Below are positions 19,183 through 28,279 of a DNA stretch of 64,000 nucleotides, in pieces. This DNA comes from Oligoflexia bacterium (GTDB lineage: Bacteria > Bdellovibrionota > Bdellovibrionia > Bdellovibrionales > Bdellovibrionaceae), in contig BOLD01000005.1 in NCBI GenBank assembly GCA_016861345.1, positions 62,001-126,000 of the forward strand, read 5' to 3'. A model generated the notes under the pieces. It made no database searches. It saw only the letters and a list, made by a program, of their open reading frames with translations, and had not been told where the DNA came from. Within the stretch, counting starts at the first letter, position 1; each line of letters begins with the position of its first letter. Both the position numbers and the translations under genes were made by a program.

Positions 19183-20296
19183 CTTCTTTTGACCGAGCAC
19201 TATGCAATGGATCGCTTGAGTCTTGGGCTTTTGAGTGTTTCGGTTTTGTATCCAGTCGACCGAGCACCTTTAAGTCGCCCTCGTTGATCCATTGAAGAAG
19301 TTCTTCACGAGTCCGAAGACCCAGGTGTTCAGCGATATCAGAAATAATCAACCATCCCTCGCCCTGATCTTCAAGATGAGAGTTGAGCCCCTTGAGAAAA
19401 CCTTTGAGCATTTGGCTTTCAAAATCATAGATGGCATTTTCAATTGGCGAACTGGGGCGCGCGGGGATCCAGGGGGGATTGCAAATAATAAGAGGAGCCT
19501 TGCCTTCAGGAAAAAGGTGGGCCTTTGTGATTTGAATTTGATTTTTAAACTGCAAATGATCGACATTTTCTTCTGCGCAGGCCAAAGCTCGTGGATCTTG
19601 ATCAGTAGCGATGATTTTTTCAACCCCACGATTGGCAAGAATGCAGGCCAGTACTCCTGTGCCCGTACCAATATCGAAGGCCAATTTTTTTGATGGAAGG
19701 GGTGCCTCAGAAGCAAGATCAAGATATTCACCTCGGACGGGGGAGAAAACGCCGTAGTGGGGATGAATGGTGTGTCCAAGGGTGGGAATAAAGACTCCCT
19801 TTTTGCGCCATTCATGAGCACCGATCAGGCCGAGAAGTTCTCTGAGACTCATCACAAAAGACTCGCTGGTTTTGCCGAAGACCTCTTGTAGGGCGAGATG
19901 AACATCAGGAGATCGTCTCAGGGGAATATGATAGTCTTTTTCAAAAGGAATCAGCAGCATTCCCAAAATTCGTGCGCGTTGAGATTGGGCTTGGCGGTGC
20001 AGGTGAAAAGATTCTGCAGGTGTTTTCCCAGCTTTGGGTTTTCTTTCTGCTCGTCGACTGAGAGCTTGAAGCAACTGTTTGGCATTCTGAAAATCCCCTC
20101 TCCAGAGTGTCGCAGTGCCCTCGCAGGCTAGTCGATAGACTAGATCTGCCTTTGTGGTGTCATTTCCAATAACAATTTTCTTCGGTAAAGACTGGCCGCT
20201 CTCTGATCTCCAGAGTGCTTGATGAGGGGTTTCGTTTTCATTCCAATGGATGAGTAATTTTGTCTCATTGTTAAGATTGTCCGTTGCAGATGTCAT
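19151..20296 (-). CDS. Class I SAM-dependent methyltransferase (N5-glutamine/N6-adenine type)
   Basis: The 381-residue protein has an N-terminal domain of about 180 residues and a methyltransferase domain with motif I DIGTGTGVLACILA, acidic motif II ATDQDP and the catalytic NPPW in LIICNPPWIPA. NPP[YW] enzymes methylate planar amino groups (PrmB/PrmC, RsmC and DNA N6-adenine types); the substrate is not clear. It is convergent with, and overlaps by 32 bases, the Cys-rich gene. Confidence 0.87.
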   Translation of the reverse strand: MTSATDNLNNETKLLIHWNENETPHQALWRSESGQSLPKKIVIGNDTTKADLVYRLACEGTATLWRGDFQNAKQLLQALSRRAERKPKAGKTPAESFHLHRQAQSQRARILGMLLIPFEKDYHIPLRRSPDVHLALQEVFGKTSESFVMSLRELLGLIGAHEWRKKGVFIPTLGHTIHPHYGVFSPVRGEYLDLASEAPLPSKKLAFDIGTGTGVLACILANRGVEKIIATDQDPRALACAEENVDHLQFKNQIQITKAHLFPEGKAPLIICNPPWIPARPSSPIENAIYDFESQMLKGFLKGLNSHLEDQGEGWLIISDIAEHLGLRTREELLQWINEGDLKVLGRLDTKPKHSKAQDSSDPLHSARSKEVTSLWRLGKK

Positions 20297-20396
20297 TGAT
20301 GAAGATAATAGAGGGCAACTCGTGGATGAGCTAGTCCAGTATTGCTTTGATGTTTTCTCTCATGAATAATGAAGCTTGCTTCAAAGGAGTAAGCTC

Positions 20397-22169
20397 ATGA
20401 TGAAATTCGGAAAGATATTATCAGGCCTACGAGGTAAACTCATCTTATTAGCTGGAGTTCCCTTTGTCGTATTTCTTATTATCGGAGCCATGAGGCTTAT
20501 TGATTATGATAATCAACTCAAAACTGCTCGAGCTGTTACTTTGAAGATGAGATTTGTTCAAGCAAGCTCTGATCTTGTCACGCAGCTACAACGAGAACGG
20601 GGAAGATCAACAACCTATGTGAGCGGGGGTTTAACTCAAACAGATCTCGATGCTCAGCGAACACAAACTGACTTAAAGTTAAAAGATTTTCAAACCTCAT
20701 TGGGTCAGACATCTCTTGAGAGTGAGATATTAGAGCGTGTGAATTTGGCAATTTCTACTCTTGAACCAGCACGAGTCTTGGTGAATCAAAAAGAAGCTAA
20801 AGATAAGGTGGCCTCGAAATTTAGCGCCATTATTTTAGACCTTTTGTGGCTTCAAATTGCCGCCACTAGTGGATCTTCAAACATGGAAGGACTGATGCGG
20901 ATTTCTCTGCTCGAGGCTGCCAAAGAGAGCATGGGAAAATTAAGAGCCACGGTAACTCCGATCTTAACTGTCGATCAGCCATTAACTGTAGATGAGATCA
21001 GAATTATTGTTGATCTGAAATCAGCAGCAGAAGTTGGTTTGAATGCGCCAGCATTGATTAGCAACAAAATGACTTTTGAAAAAATTAAGGCATTTCGAAA
21101 TGGTCAAGAATGGGGTTTGGTTTCAGGAACACTTAAAAAGGTGATTGATCGAGCAAAGACTGGGGGCTATGAAACAAATCCCAAATCGTATTTTGATTCA
21201 ATCACAAAAGCCATTGATCAAGTGGGAGAAGTCATTCAGGGTGAATTTGAGCAGTCCTTTAAAGTTATCCTGGCAAGTGAGGAGAAAACAAAATCAAACT
21301 TAATGTTTATGCTCACCGTGATGGTTGTTGTGACTGCAGGAATTGCAATAACACTTTTCTTTGTGATTCGATCCATCACGAAGCCAATACAAGAGATAAT
21401 AGTAGAACTTCAATCAGGATCAACAAGCGTTAGTGAAACCTCAGATCAGATCTCCGTGGCAAGTGAACAGCTTTCCTCAGCGGCGACTGAGGCTGCAGCA
21501 TCTTTTGAAGAGACTGTGGCTTCAATTGAAGTCGTGGGTAAGATGGTCAAGGTGACATCTGATAAGACCGGAGAAACAGCGAAATTAACCCAAACAAGTC
21601 AAACATCTGCCCTTGAGGGAGAAGTTAGACTTAAAGAATTGATTTCTTCAATGAAAGATCTTGAGTCAAGCTCACTCCGGATGGAAGAAATTATTAATGT
21701 GATTGATGACATTGCTTTTCAAACAAATCTATTGGCTTTAAATGCTGCGGTTGAGGCTGCGCGAGCTGGCGAGCAAGGAAAAGGCTTTGCCGTGGTTGCA
21801 GAGGCGGTCAGAGATCTGGCCAGTCGAAGTGCTTCAGCAGCAAAGGATATTTCTCTGCTTATCAAAGAAAGTGTGCATAAAATTAATAACGGTGCAAAAT
21901 CTGCAGATGAAAGCTACACAGTTTTAATTGAAATGGTTAGGTCTTTTACTCAGGTCGCAGAAAACATTGCTGATATTGCAGATGCTTCAAAAGAACAGCA
22001 AACAAGCATAGAGCAAATTGGCAAGGCGATGACTCAGCTTGATCAGGTGACTCAAGGAAATGCAGCGACGGCCGAAGAGGCCTCGGCTTCGTCCTCGGAA
22101 ATGGCGAATCAAGCTACCATGCTTCGAAACGTTGTTGATAAATTAGTTAAACTTGTTGAAGGGGCTTAA
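20397..22169 (+). CDS. Methyl-accepting chemotaxis protein with NIT-type sensor domain
   Basis: The 590-residue receptor has a membrane helix near residues 14-33, a periplasmic helical domain with QLQRERGRSTTYVSGG, the hallmark of nitrate/nitrite-sensing (NIT) domains, and a second helix near 302-324. The signalling domain has the conserved tip DIAFQTNLLALNAAVEAARA. No recognisable HAMP and no C-terminal CheR-binding pentapeptide are visible. The start at 20397 is chosen for its AAAGGAGT. NIT family members sense nitrate or nitrite; the ligand here is inferred. Confidence 0.9.
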   Translation: MMKFGKILSGLRGKLILLAGVPFVVFLIIGAMRLIDYDNQLKTARAVTLKMRFVQASSDLVTQLQRERGRSTTYVSGGLTQTDLDAQRTQTDLKLKDFQTSLGQTSLESEILERVNLAISTLEPARVLVNQKEAKDKVASKFSAIILDLLWLQIAATSGSSNMEGLMRISLLEAAKESMGKLRATVTPILTVDQPLTVDEIRIIVDLKSAAEVGLNAPALISNKMTFEKIKAFRNGQEWGLVSGTLKKVIDRAKTGGYETNPKSYFDSITKAIDQVGEVIQGEFEQSFKVILASEEKTKSNLMFMLTVMVVVTAGIAITLFFVIRSITKPIQEIIVELQSGSTSVSETSDQISVASEQLSSAATEAAASFEETVASIEVVGKMVKVTSDKTGETAKLTQTSQTSALEGEVRLKELISSMKDLESSSLRMEEIINVIDDIAFQTNLLALNAAVEAARAGEQGKGFAVVAEAVRDLASRSASAAKDISLLIKESVHKINNGAKSADESYTVLIEMVRSFTQVAENIADIADASKEQQTSIEQIGKAMTQLDQVTQGNAATAEEASASSSEMANQATMLRNVVDKLVKLVEGA

Positions 22170-22178
22170 TCAATCTAG

Positions 22179-22940
22179 TTACTGAGTGATCTCTTTCATA
22201 AAAGCTGTGAAGGCGGCCCAAGATCTTCGATCAGCGGCAGCATTGTATGCAGCTCCCTTTGAAACATCGTCTCCAGCGCTTGGAAGTGTAAAGGCATGAA
22301 CAGCTCCGCTATAAGAAATAAATTGGTAATCGACACCTGCGGCATTCATTTCTCTTTGAAAAGCTGCGACCTCATCCATTTTAACAAATGGATCAATAGC
22401 ACCGTGAAGTATTAAGGTTTTTCCTTTGATATTTTTAGCGTTATCGGGTGTTGGATTTTCAAGCCCACCGTGAAAACTGACAATTCCCGCAAGATCCACT
22501 CCGGATCTTCCAAGTTCAAGAGCGGTGGTGCCTCCAAAGCAATATCCAATGACGACAATTTTTTTAGGATCGACTTCTTTCAGTGTTTTAACAACATCAT
22601 AGGCGGCACGAACTCGGCGTCGCAGTTCGAGCCGATCGTTTTTATATTTTCCAGCAAGGGCCCCGGCCTCTTTCCCATCTTTGGGGCGAATGCCTTTGCC
22701 GTAAATGTCTGCTGTAAAAGCCACATATCCCATATTGGCAATCTGGTCTGCTTTTTTTTGCGTGAATGAACTTGGTCCCATCCAATCATGAACAATCAAA
22801 ACTGCAGGAGCTTTTCCTTTTAATTTTTTCGGCAGAGCTAAATATCCCTCGGCCTCTTGATCTCCGATTTGATATGTGTGAGTGCTGGCGATGCTGACTT
22901 GAGCAAGAAAGAAAATAACTAAGAAAAAATATTGTTTCAT
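22179..22940 (-). CDS. Exported dienelactone hydrolase family protein
   Basis: The 253-residue alpha/beta hydrolase has a signal peptide ending near VSIAS. The Cys-Asp-His triad is visible: Cys in VIGYCFGGTTAL, Asp in HGAIDPFV and His in GAVHAFTLP. Dienelactone hydrolases open lactone rings, but many exported relatives have other ester substrates. The start at 22940 follows GGAGG at good spacing and begins the signal peptide; the longer frame is rejected. Its stop lies 9 bases from the chemoreceptor stop. Confidence 0.9.
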   Translation of the reverse strand: MKQYFFLVIFFLAQVSIASTHTYQIGDQEAEGYLALPKKLKGKAPAVLIVHDWMGPSSFTQKKADQIANMGYVAFTADIYGKGIRPKDGKEAGALAGKYKNDRLELRRRVRAAYDVVKTLKEVDPKKIVVIGYCFGGTTALELGRSGVDLAGIVSFHGGLENPTPDNAKNIKGKTLILHGAIDPFVKMDEVAAFQREMNAAGVDYQFISYSGAVHAFTLPSAGDDVSKGAAYNAAADRRSWAAFTAFMKEITQ

Positions 22941-23045
22941 AAATCCTCCAGGGAACTCGAACACTATATATCGAAAATGAAAGAATGTGAATTCAGCAGG
23001 GCGCATGGGGTCATCTTGCTTTGTGTGATCTTGAGCAAATTCTAA

Positions 23046-23684
23046 CTAAAAGCTGGAAACAGTTAAGCTATAAGCCAGCTCTAATTGGCGATTGACCATC
23101 TTGTCAAAAACTTCAAGCAAATGATCGTGGTTTCGATTGGGTGGAGAAAGCAGGTCAATGGTTTGGTGAATGGCCTCGATTGTTGAATAGCACTCGGGTC
23201 GGGGTTGGTGGCGAATTCGAAAATTCGAGGGCCGATCCGGAGTAAAACAAATTCTTGGCAAGTCTTTCAGATTTTGGCTCAGGCGGACCATCTTTCTGGC
23301 TGTGTGCCAAGTCCCATCAATGACAAAAATAGCTAATTTTTTTCCGACCAGTCTATTTCCTGAAGGGGTAAGATCAAACTTTTCTTCTTCGCTCATTAAG
23401 CTCATATTTCGAGAATCAGGTCCTGGATACAGCAACACGGGATGAAGTTTTGGATCTTGAAGTAGTAAATTCACACTTTCATTGTTGGTGAAATCATGAC
23501 CACCGATCCAGTGAGAGTTTTTCAGACACAAATGAGACATTCTTCCGGTGGCAATTCGTCGGGCAATTTCAATTGGATGAGTGAGAATGACAAAGACCAT
23601 TCCTGGATCAAAGGGTTTAATTAAAGCACAGTAGCAGCTAAAATCGGGTTGAAGACACTGTGGGCATCGAAGTCGCATTCGCAT
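23046..23684 (-). CDS. DTW domain protein (probable tRNA-uridine aminocarboxypropyltransferase)
   Basis: The 212-residue protein has an N-terminal zinc-type cluster (RCPQC and FSCYC), a PIEIARRIATGRM segment and the DTW-family motif as DGTWHTARKM, then RICFTPDRPSNFRIR. The family (TapT, DTWD1/2) makes acp3U in tRNA using S-adenosylmethionine; the substrate position here is inferred. An alternative start is two codons in. It diverges from hflX. Confidence 0.88.
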   Translation of the reverse strand: MRMRLRCPQCLQPDFSCYCALIKPFDPGMVFVILTHPIEIARRIATGRMSHLCLKNSHWIGGHDFTNNESVNLLLQDPKLHPVLLYPGPDSRNMSLMSEEEKFDLTPSGNRLVGKKLAIFVIDGTWHTARKMVRLSQNLKDLPRICFTPDRPSNFRIRHQPRPECYSTIEAIHQTIDLLSPPNRNHDHLLEVFDKMVNRQLELAYSLTVSSF

Positions 23685-23786
23685 AGAAATATATTATCAG
23701 GGTTTTTTCTTCAGAGTAAGAGGGTCTAGTTCAAGTTCTTGAATAAATTCCTTCGACCTCGGGCAAGATTCTGATATGTCTATCCC

Positions 23787-25196
23787 ATGCAACAAAAAGC
23801 GGTCCTTGTCGGAATTCATCTTCCTCATATGTCTCACCAAGATCTTGAAGGCTCACTTCAAGAATTATCTCGCTTGGTGACCACGTTAGGGTACTCTGTC
23901 GTCGGTCGAGTGACTCAAAAACGAAGTTCCGATCGAAAGGCTATCCTTCTCGGTGAAGGCAAGCTGCAAGAATTAGCGCAGTGGACGGGTGGGACGGGCC
24001 AAGTGGCCTCACTCGTTGAGCATAAATTATCTAAAGCGGCCCAAAAATGGGCCGACGAAGCCGCCGCCACCGAGAATGAAGATGAAGATGAGGATAGCGA
24101 AAGCGATGATTTTGAAGATGATGAGGGTCAAGAACAAGAAAGTCATCCTGCGCCCACAGAAACCGCTGACATCGTCATTGTGGATTGTGATCTTTCTCCC
24201 TCTCAGCTCAGAAACCTTGAAAGTGCCACCGGAGTTCCAGTTCTGGATCGAACCGGTGTGATTATCGAAATTTTTAGTCGTCATGCTCGAACAAAAGCGG
24301 CCAGGCTTCAGGTTGAAATTGCTAGGCTCACATACGTAGCTCCCCGGCTTCGAGAAACTGGCGGGGGAGAAGACCGCGGCGGTGGTGGAGTTGGCGGCAA
24401 GGGTGCCGGTGAAACCAGTCTTGAATTGGATAAAAGAAAAATCAGAGACCGGATTAAAGAATTAAAATCAGAATTAGCAGCGATTGGAAATGAACATCAG
24501 ACCCGTCGGGCCAGACGTGAGCAAGAAATTTCTGTGGCTCTCGTGGGGTACACCAACGCAGGAAAATCTTCTTTAATGCGGGCAATGACCGGCAGTGAAG
24601 TGCTGGTTGCTGATAAGCTTTTTGCGACTTTAGATACGACCATTCGGCCTATTTATCCTGAAACTCGCCCTAAGGTTTTATTATCAGATACGGTGGGATT
24701 TATTAAAAAGCTGCCTCATGATTTGGTGGCTTCTTTTAAGTCCACGCTTGATGAGGCGCTGAATGCTTCGCTTTTATTATATGTGGTGGATGCTTCTGAT
24801 CCTTCGTTTCGATCCCAGCTCGAGGTCACACAAAAAGTTTTAGCTGAAGTTGGAGCTCATGATGTTCCAAGCCTTCTTGTCTTGAATAAAAAAGATCGCT
24901 TAACTGAAGGTGAGATCGCTGATTTAGCCACAGAGTTTCCTCAGGCTTTGATGATCTCAACGAGAAACAAAGAGGATTTAAAAATTCTCAGAGATCGCAT
25001 CATGGAATATTTTGAAACAGACATGGTGGATGAGGATCTTTTTATTCCCTATACGGTTCAAGGGGTGATTGGCGAAATCCGAGCCCGGGTGCGCGTTCTT
25101 GGTGAGTCTTACGATGAAAAAGGGCTTACCCTTAAAGTCAGGTCGACCCCTGACCGCCTGGAGCAGATTCGAAAAAAACTGGTAGTTAGGGAATGA
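23787..25196 (+). CDS. hflX: GTPase HflX with acidic insertion
   Basis: The 469-residue ribosome-associated GTPase rescues or splits stalled ribosomes in other bacteria. The N-terminal HflX domain has LGEGKLQEL and DLSPSQLRNLE; a Gly-rich loop precedes the G domain. G1 is GYTNAGKSS, G3 is DTVGFIKKLP and G4 is NKKD. Between about residues 67 and 127 there is an insertion with a dense Asp/Glu run, lacking in the E. coli protein as I recall it. It is the only gene between the divergent DTW gene and tRNA-His. Confidence 0.95.
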   Translation: MQQKAVLVGIHLPHMSHQDLEGSLQELSRLVTTLGYSVVGRVTQKRSSDRKAILLGEGKLQELAQWTGGTGQVASLVEHKLSKAAQKWADEAAATENEDEDEDSESDDFEDDEGQEQESHPAPTETADIVIVDCDLSPSQLRNLESATGVPVLDRTGVIIEIFSRHARTKAARLQVEIARLTYVAPRLRETGGGEDRGGGGVGGKGAGETSLELDKRKIRDRIKELKSELAAIGNEHQTRRARREQEISVALVGYTNAGKSSLMRAMTGSEVLVADKLFATLDTTIRPIYPETRPKVLLSDTVGFIKKLPHDLVASFKSTLDEALNASLLLYVVDASDPSFRSQLEVTQKVLAEVGAHDVPSLLVLNKKDRLTEGEIADLATEFPQALMISTRNKEDLKILRDRIMEYFETDMVDEDLFIPYTVQGVIGEIRARVRVLGESYDEKGLTLKVRSTPDRLEQIRKKLVVRE

Positions 25197-25275
25197 GAAT
25201 GAATAATCTTTAGGCAAATCCATGGGTTGGGGCTATGAAAATGGGCCTCTTCTGGGGGGTGCTTAAGGAAAAAGC

Positions 25276-25305
25276 TTGTCTATATCAAGTTCCTGATATT
25301 ATAGT
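25276..25305 (+). promoter_or_regulatory. Candidate promoter of tRNA-His
   Basis: TTGTCT (25276-25281) and TATAGT (25300-25305) are separated by 18 bases and lie 62 bases before the tRNA. Between them and the tRNA is a 7-base inverted repeat (CCTTTGA and TCAAAGG). This is a sequence match only. Confidence 0.4.
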
Positions 25306-25367
25306 GGCCTGCCTTTGAACCTCCAGCGGTCAAAGGGGTGTCCCATCAATCTTGATGATCACTGTGT

Positions 25368-25444
25368 GGTGGCCGTAGCTCAGCTGGTAGAGCATGGGAT
25401 TGTGATTCCCAGGGTCGCGGGTTCAAGCCCCGTCGGTCACCCCA
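25368..25444 (+). tRNA. tRNA-His (GTG anticodon)
   Basis: A 77-base cloverleaf including G-1. The acceptor stem pairs GTGGCCG with CGGTCAC, and G-1 (25368) opposes C73 (25441), the histidine identity pair. The anticodon stem is TGGGA/TCCCA with loop TTGTGAT, anticodon GTG at 25402-25404. The T-loop is GTTCAAG, and CCA is encoded at 25442-25444. It stands alone; the 55 bases after it have no clear terminator. Confidence 0.97.
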
Positions 25445-25500
25445 AATTTCTCGCTTCAAAAAATCAGCAAAAATTTATGCTTCAGTAAGTCAGTCGAACA

Positions 25501-26418
25501 TTACATGTCAATGTTGCGATTCTCATCCAAAAGAATCTCCATCTTTGGGTATTCTTTTCGGATTTGTTCACATTGATACGGTGAAAGAGAGTTGATTCGC
25601 AAATCAATGGCTGTGAATTGCGCTAGTTCTGAAAAAACTCCCGCAGGCAAGCTCGAAATGTAGTTGCCGTTTAATCTTAGGCGTTCCAGTTGTTTTAACC
25701 CACGAAAGGCCTTTGGCGAAATAGTTGTGATATCATTTGCAAATATGAGTAACTTTTTAAGTGCAGCGAAAGAAATGAATAGATCATCTTGAAGTTGAGT
25801 TAATTTATTAATAGCTATGTTGAGTTCTTCCAGCTGAGATATGGTTGCGAAAACTTGAGGATCAAAAAATGGGACTCGGTTATCATGTAAATCAAGTATG
25901 CGCAGTTGATGAAGACCACGAAATGCATTTTTATCCAGTTCCGTAATCATATTACTATTCAGCTTAAGAGTGTGAAGTGAAGATAAATATTTAAAGCTAT
26001 CAGCAGGAATGATAGTAATATTATTTGATGAAAGAATTAATATGCGAAGCTTTGATAAACCTTCAAAGACCTCTGATTCTACAGCGGTTAAGTCTGTTCG
26101 TGACATGTAAAGTTCTTCAAGCTGAGCAAGGTGTTTGAAAGTTTGCGGCTGGATTTTTTCAAGTGGATTGTCGTGTAGGTACAGAATTTTTATATTTGAT
26201 AAACCTTCAAAATCTGAGGATTGCAGCTGAGATATAGCCTTATGTGATAGATCAAGAGCATCAAGTCCGTTCAGATCAGAAGTTGTTATCTCATCACATT
26301 TTTTTCCAACAAGGCTTGAAATGGACTCAGCAACCTGAGGTTGTCGATTGCATATCGAAGCGTATGAGAGTGGAGAGAAGAGAATAAGCAGTATTACGGA
26401 TAGGATTCTTGTCATCAT
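25501..26418 (-). CDS. Exported leucine-rich repeat protein
   Basis: The 305-residue protein has a signal peptide (cleavage near SYASI), a short Cys-containing cap, then about nine tandem leucine-rich repeats of 24 residues with the pattern LxxLxLxxNxIxxIxxxxFxxL, and a C-terminal cap with one Cys. The 24-residue pattern is the typical animal-type LRR (Slit, TLR) rather than the bacterial SDS22 or YopM type. Such surfaces bind proteins. It diverges from the five-gene exported operon. No enzyme domain is seen. Confidence 0.9.
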   Translation of the reverse strand: MMTRILSVILLILFSPLSYASICNRQPQVAESISSLVGKKCDEITTSDLNGLDALDLSHKAISQLQSSDFEGLSNIKILYLHDNPLEKIQPQTFKHLAQLEELYMSRTDLTAVESEVFEGLSKLRILILSSNNITIIPADSFKYLSSLHTLKLNSNMITELDKNAFRGLHQLRILDLHDNRVPFFDPQVFATISQLEELNIAINKLTQLQDDLFISFAALKKLLIFANDITTISPKAFRGLKQLERLRLNGNYISSLPAGVFSELAQFTAIDLRINSLSPYQCEQIRKEYPKMEILLDENRNIDM

Positions 26419-26568
26419 TAGTGCATCATTTACCTAAAGGGCAAAAATCTCAATAGTTTTCCTGATGATATTGCTGATATTTATGTCTTTACTCCTGGAT
26501 TCTCATCTTTCATTTAGGATTTAGTCGAACCGATTTCCCCTCAAATCTCATTATTTCGCTTTTAAATA

Positions 26569-26585
26569 TGGCACAACTCCTGCTT
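26569..26585 (+). promoter_or_regulatory. Sigma-54-type promoter of the exported-protein operon
   Basis: TGGCAC-N5-TGCTT has GG at 26570-26571 and GC at 26582-26583, exactly 10 bases between them, as sigma-54 -24/-12 elements require. The predicted start, near 26595, leaves a leader of about 45 bases before the ATG at 26640. Sigma-54 promoters need an enhancer-binding protein; none is encoded nearby and no enhancer site was identified. Confidence 0.62.
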
Positions 26586-26639
26586 CAGATAGGGGATCGG
26601 GGAACAATTATATTTAGAACATAAATTGAAGAGGTTAAT

Positions 26640-28259
26640 ATGAAGAACACGCTATTGCCAATTGCAATGATATCGTTGATCGGAGTTGGAGTACAAGCTG
26701 TGCCCACGCTGTATCCGACTGATCCTACAAAGTTATCTCAAATAAAGAACAATACAGACTCAAATCTTGTTGTGGATGATGTGGATACAAATCGTATTTA
26801 TGTTATGCCGCCAAATACGGCTATGGCAACATCGACTGGAATTCATACAATTAGTGCCTATATTGGTTTTTGTAAGGAAATTTCTGATTCAATGAAGTAC
26901 TCACAACAAATGCAGGCTCGGATTAATGAGCTTGAATTAGAAGCGGCTCAGGGGACTGAGGAAGTTAAGCGAATTAAAAAAGAACTTTATGAAGCCAGAA
27001 AGGCTGCCAGTGACTTTGCTGCCAATAAAAACCTGACTGCATTGGCAGAATTGGATGCGCGAATTTCCAGTCTAGAGACAAGACTGTCTGAACTTTATAA
27101 GGCCAGTGAAAGCTGCAAAGATGATTGTGATGAAATCAATAATGAAATACGCGATGTGAATAATGAAAAAACAAAAATGATGAAAGATCGTCGTGAGCTG
27201 GCTAAAGAAAATACCTCTGATGTCAGACAATACGAAAAACTGAAAGCTCGAGTTGAGTCCATTAAGGCAAATTTACTTGATGCTTCTGAGGGTTTTCAAG
27301 ATATCAATGCTCGGCTATTGAAAGCAAAAGCTCAGATTGCACAACTTCTTTCTAGCTATTCGAAAATGGAGGGTGGGCGAGCAGGTTTTGTCTACAGTTC
27401 CAAATGGAATGAGAATATTGGATCATTAAGAACGGCAAATCCAGGGATGAGTTTTGAGAAAATTCAAACTGCAAATGCCAAAGTTCATTCAAGTCTGATT
27501 GGATTGGACCGAATTGCGGGCTTTGATCGACCAGTGCTCGCTTTTGAATTACCTGGAGCGGTTTCTCAAAACGGAGTGCTTGAACTACCTACTTATCCTC
27601 AGTCCATATCTGCAAATGTGGTTTTAAGTCTTTTGGGTGTATGTCCTATTAAGTACCCCGAGTATTTTAATTTTAAGACACTTGAGACAGAAAAAGACAT
27701 GAAATACGGGATGACTGTGACCTATGAATATCCATCCAGCTTTAAGCTTTCTGTAACGGCAAAATACAACATGTATAAGATGTATCAGAAAGTTGTCAGC
27801 AGTGGATCCAGCGGGGGATTCTTTAGTTCAAGGTCATGGACAGATGTCTCAGAGAGAACTGATTTTAAAGATGCCTTCCGTATTGAGTGGAAGGAGCAAG
27901 ATCCTTCAAACACTATCAGTGACGAAGAGCGTATAAAAATTGAGCAAGACATGAAGGTGGATATTTTTAAGCGAATGTTGACAATAGCTATGCCAACTGC
28001 CCCTGACAAAGGCTCAATCATCACAGCAATGGCTCCTCCTGCACATGGAGCTGTGGTTATAAGTGATTCGCTCATGAAAGTGTGTCCTGCAAATATATAT
28101 TGTGTTGGCGGAGCAGCGGTCATGACAGTGCTTGATGCTATCTTTGGGAACTCGAGCTCGGTGGCAAGCTACACTCAGACACAAAATTTTGAGCTTGTTC
28201 AGGCTTGGTCGAAAGATAAGGTTTCCTTAAAACCCTGGATTACGACATATACAAAATAA
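26640..28259 (+). CDS. Exported coiled-coil protein of unknown function
   Basis: The 539-residue protein has a signal peptide (cleavage near GVQAV), a long helical coiled coil from about residue 80 to 240 interrupted by a CKDDC pair, then a C-terminal region of about 290 residues that is beta-rich and ends with paired cysteines (VCPANIYC). It could be a periplasmic or surface stalk with a globular head. I do not recognise it. It is the first gene of an apparently co-transcribed set of five exported products. Confidence 0.82.
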   Translation: MKNTLLPIAMISLIGVGVQAVPTLYPTDPTKLSQIKNNTDSNLVVDDVDTNRIYVMPPNTAMATSTGIHTISAYIGFCKEISDSMKYSQQMQARINELELEAAQGTEEVKRIKKELYEARKAASDFAANKNLTALAELDARISSLETRLSELYKASESCKDDCDEINNEIRDVNNEKTKMMKDRRELAKENTSDVRQYEKLKARVESIKANLLDASEGFQDINARLLKAKAQIAQLLSSYSKMEGGRAGFVYSSKWNENIGSLRTANPGMSFEKIQTANAKVHSSLIGLDRIAGFDRPVLAFELPGAVSQNGVLELPTYPQSISANVVLSLLGVCPIKYPEYFNFKTLETEKDMKYGMTVTYEYPSSFKLSVTAKYNMYKMYQKVVSSGSSGGFFSSRSWTDVSERTDFKDAFRIEWKEQDPSNTISDEERIKIEQDMKVDIFKRMLTIAMPTAPDKGSIITAMAPPAHGAVVISDSLMKVCPANIYCVGGAAVMTVLDAIFGNSSSVASYTQTQNFELVQAWSKDKVSLKPWITTYTK

Positions 28260-28279
28260 GAGTCTAAGTTGGAGAGATT

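Noticed and set aside
20376-20396. Seven extra codons at the start of the chemoreceptor
   Set aside because: The strong AAAGGAGT is placed for the ATG at 20397.
24027-24284. Minus-strand ORF opposite the HflX acidic insertion
   Set aside because: It arises from the repetitive acidic codons on the other strand; the translation is low complexity.
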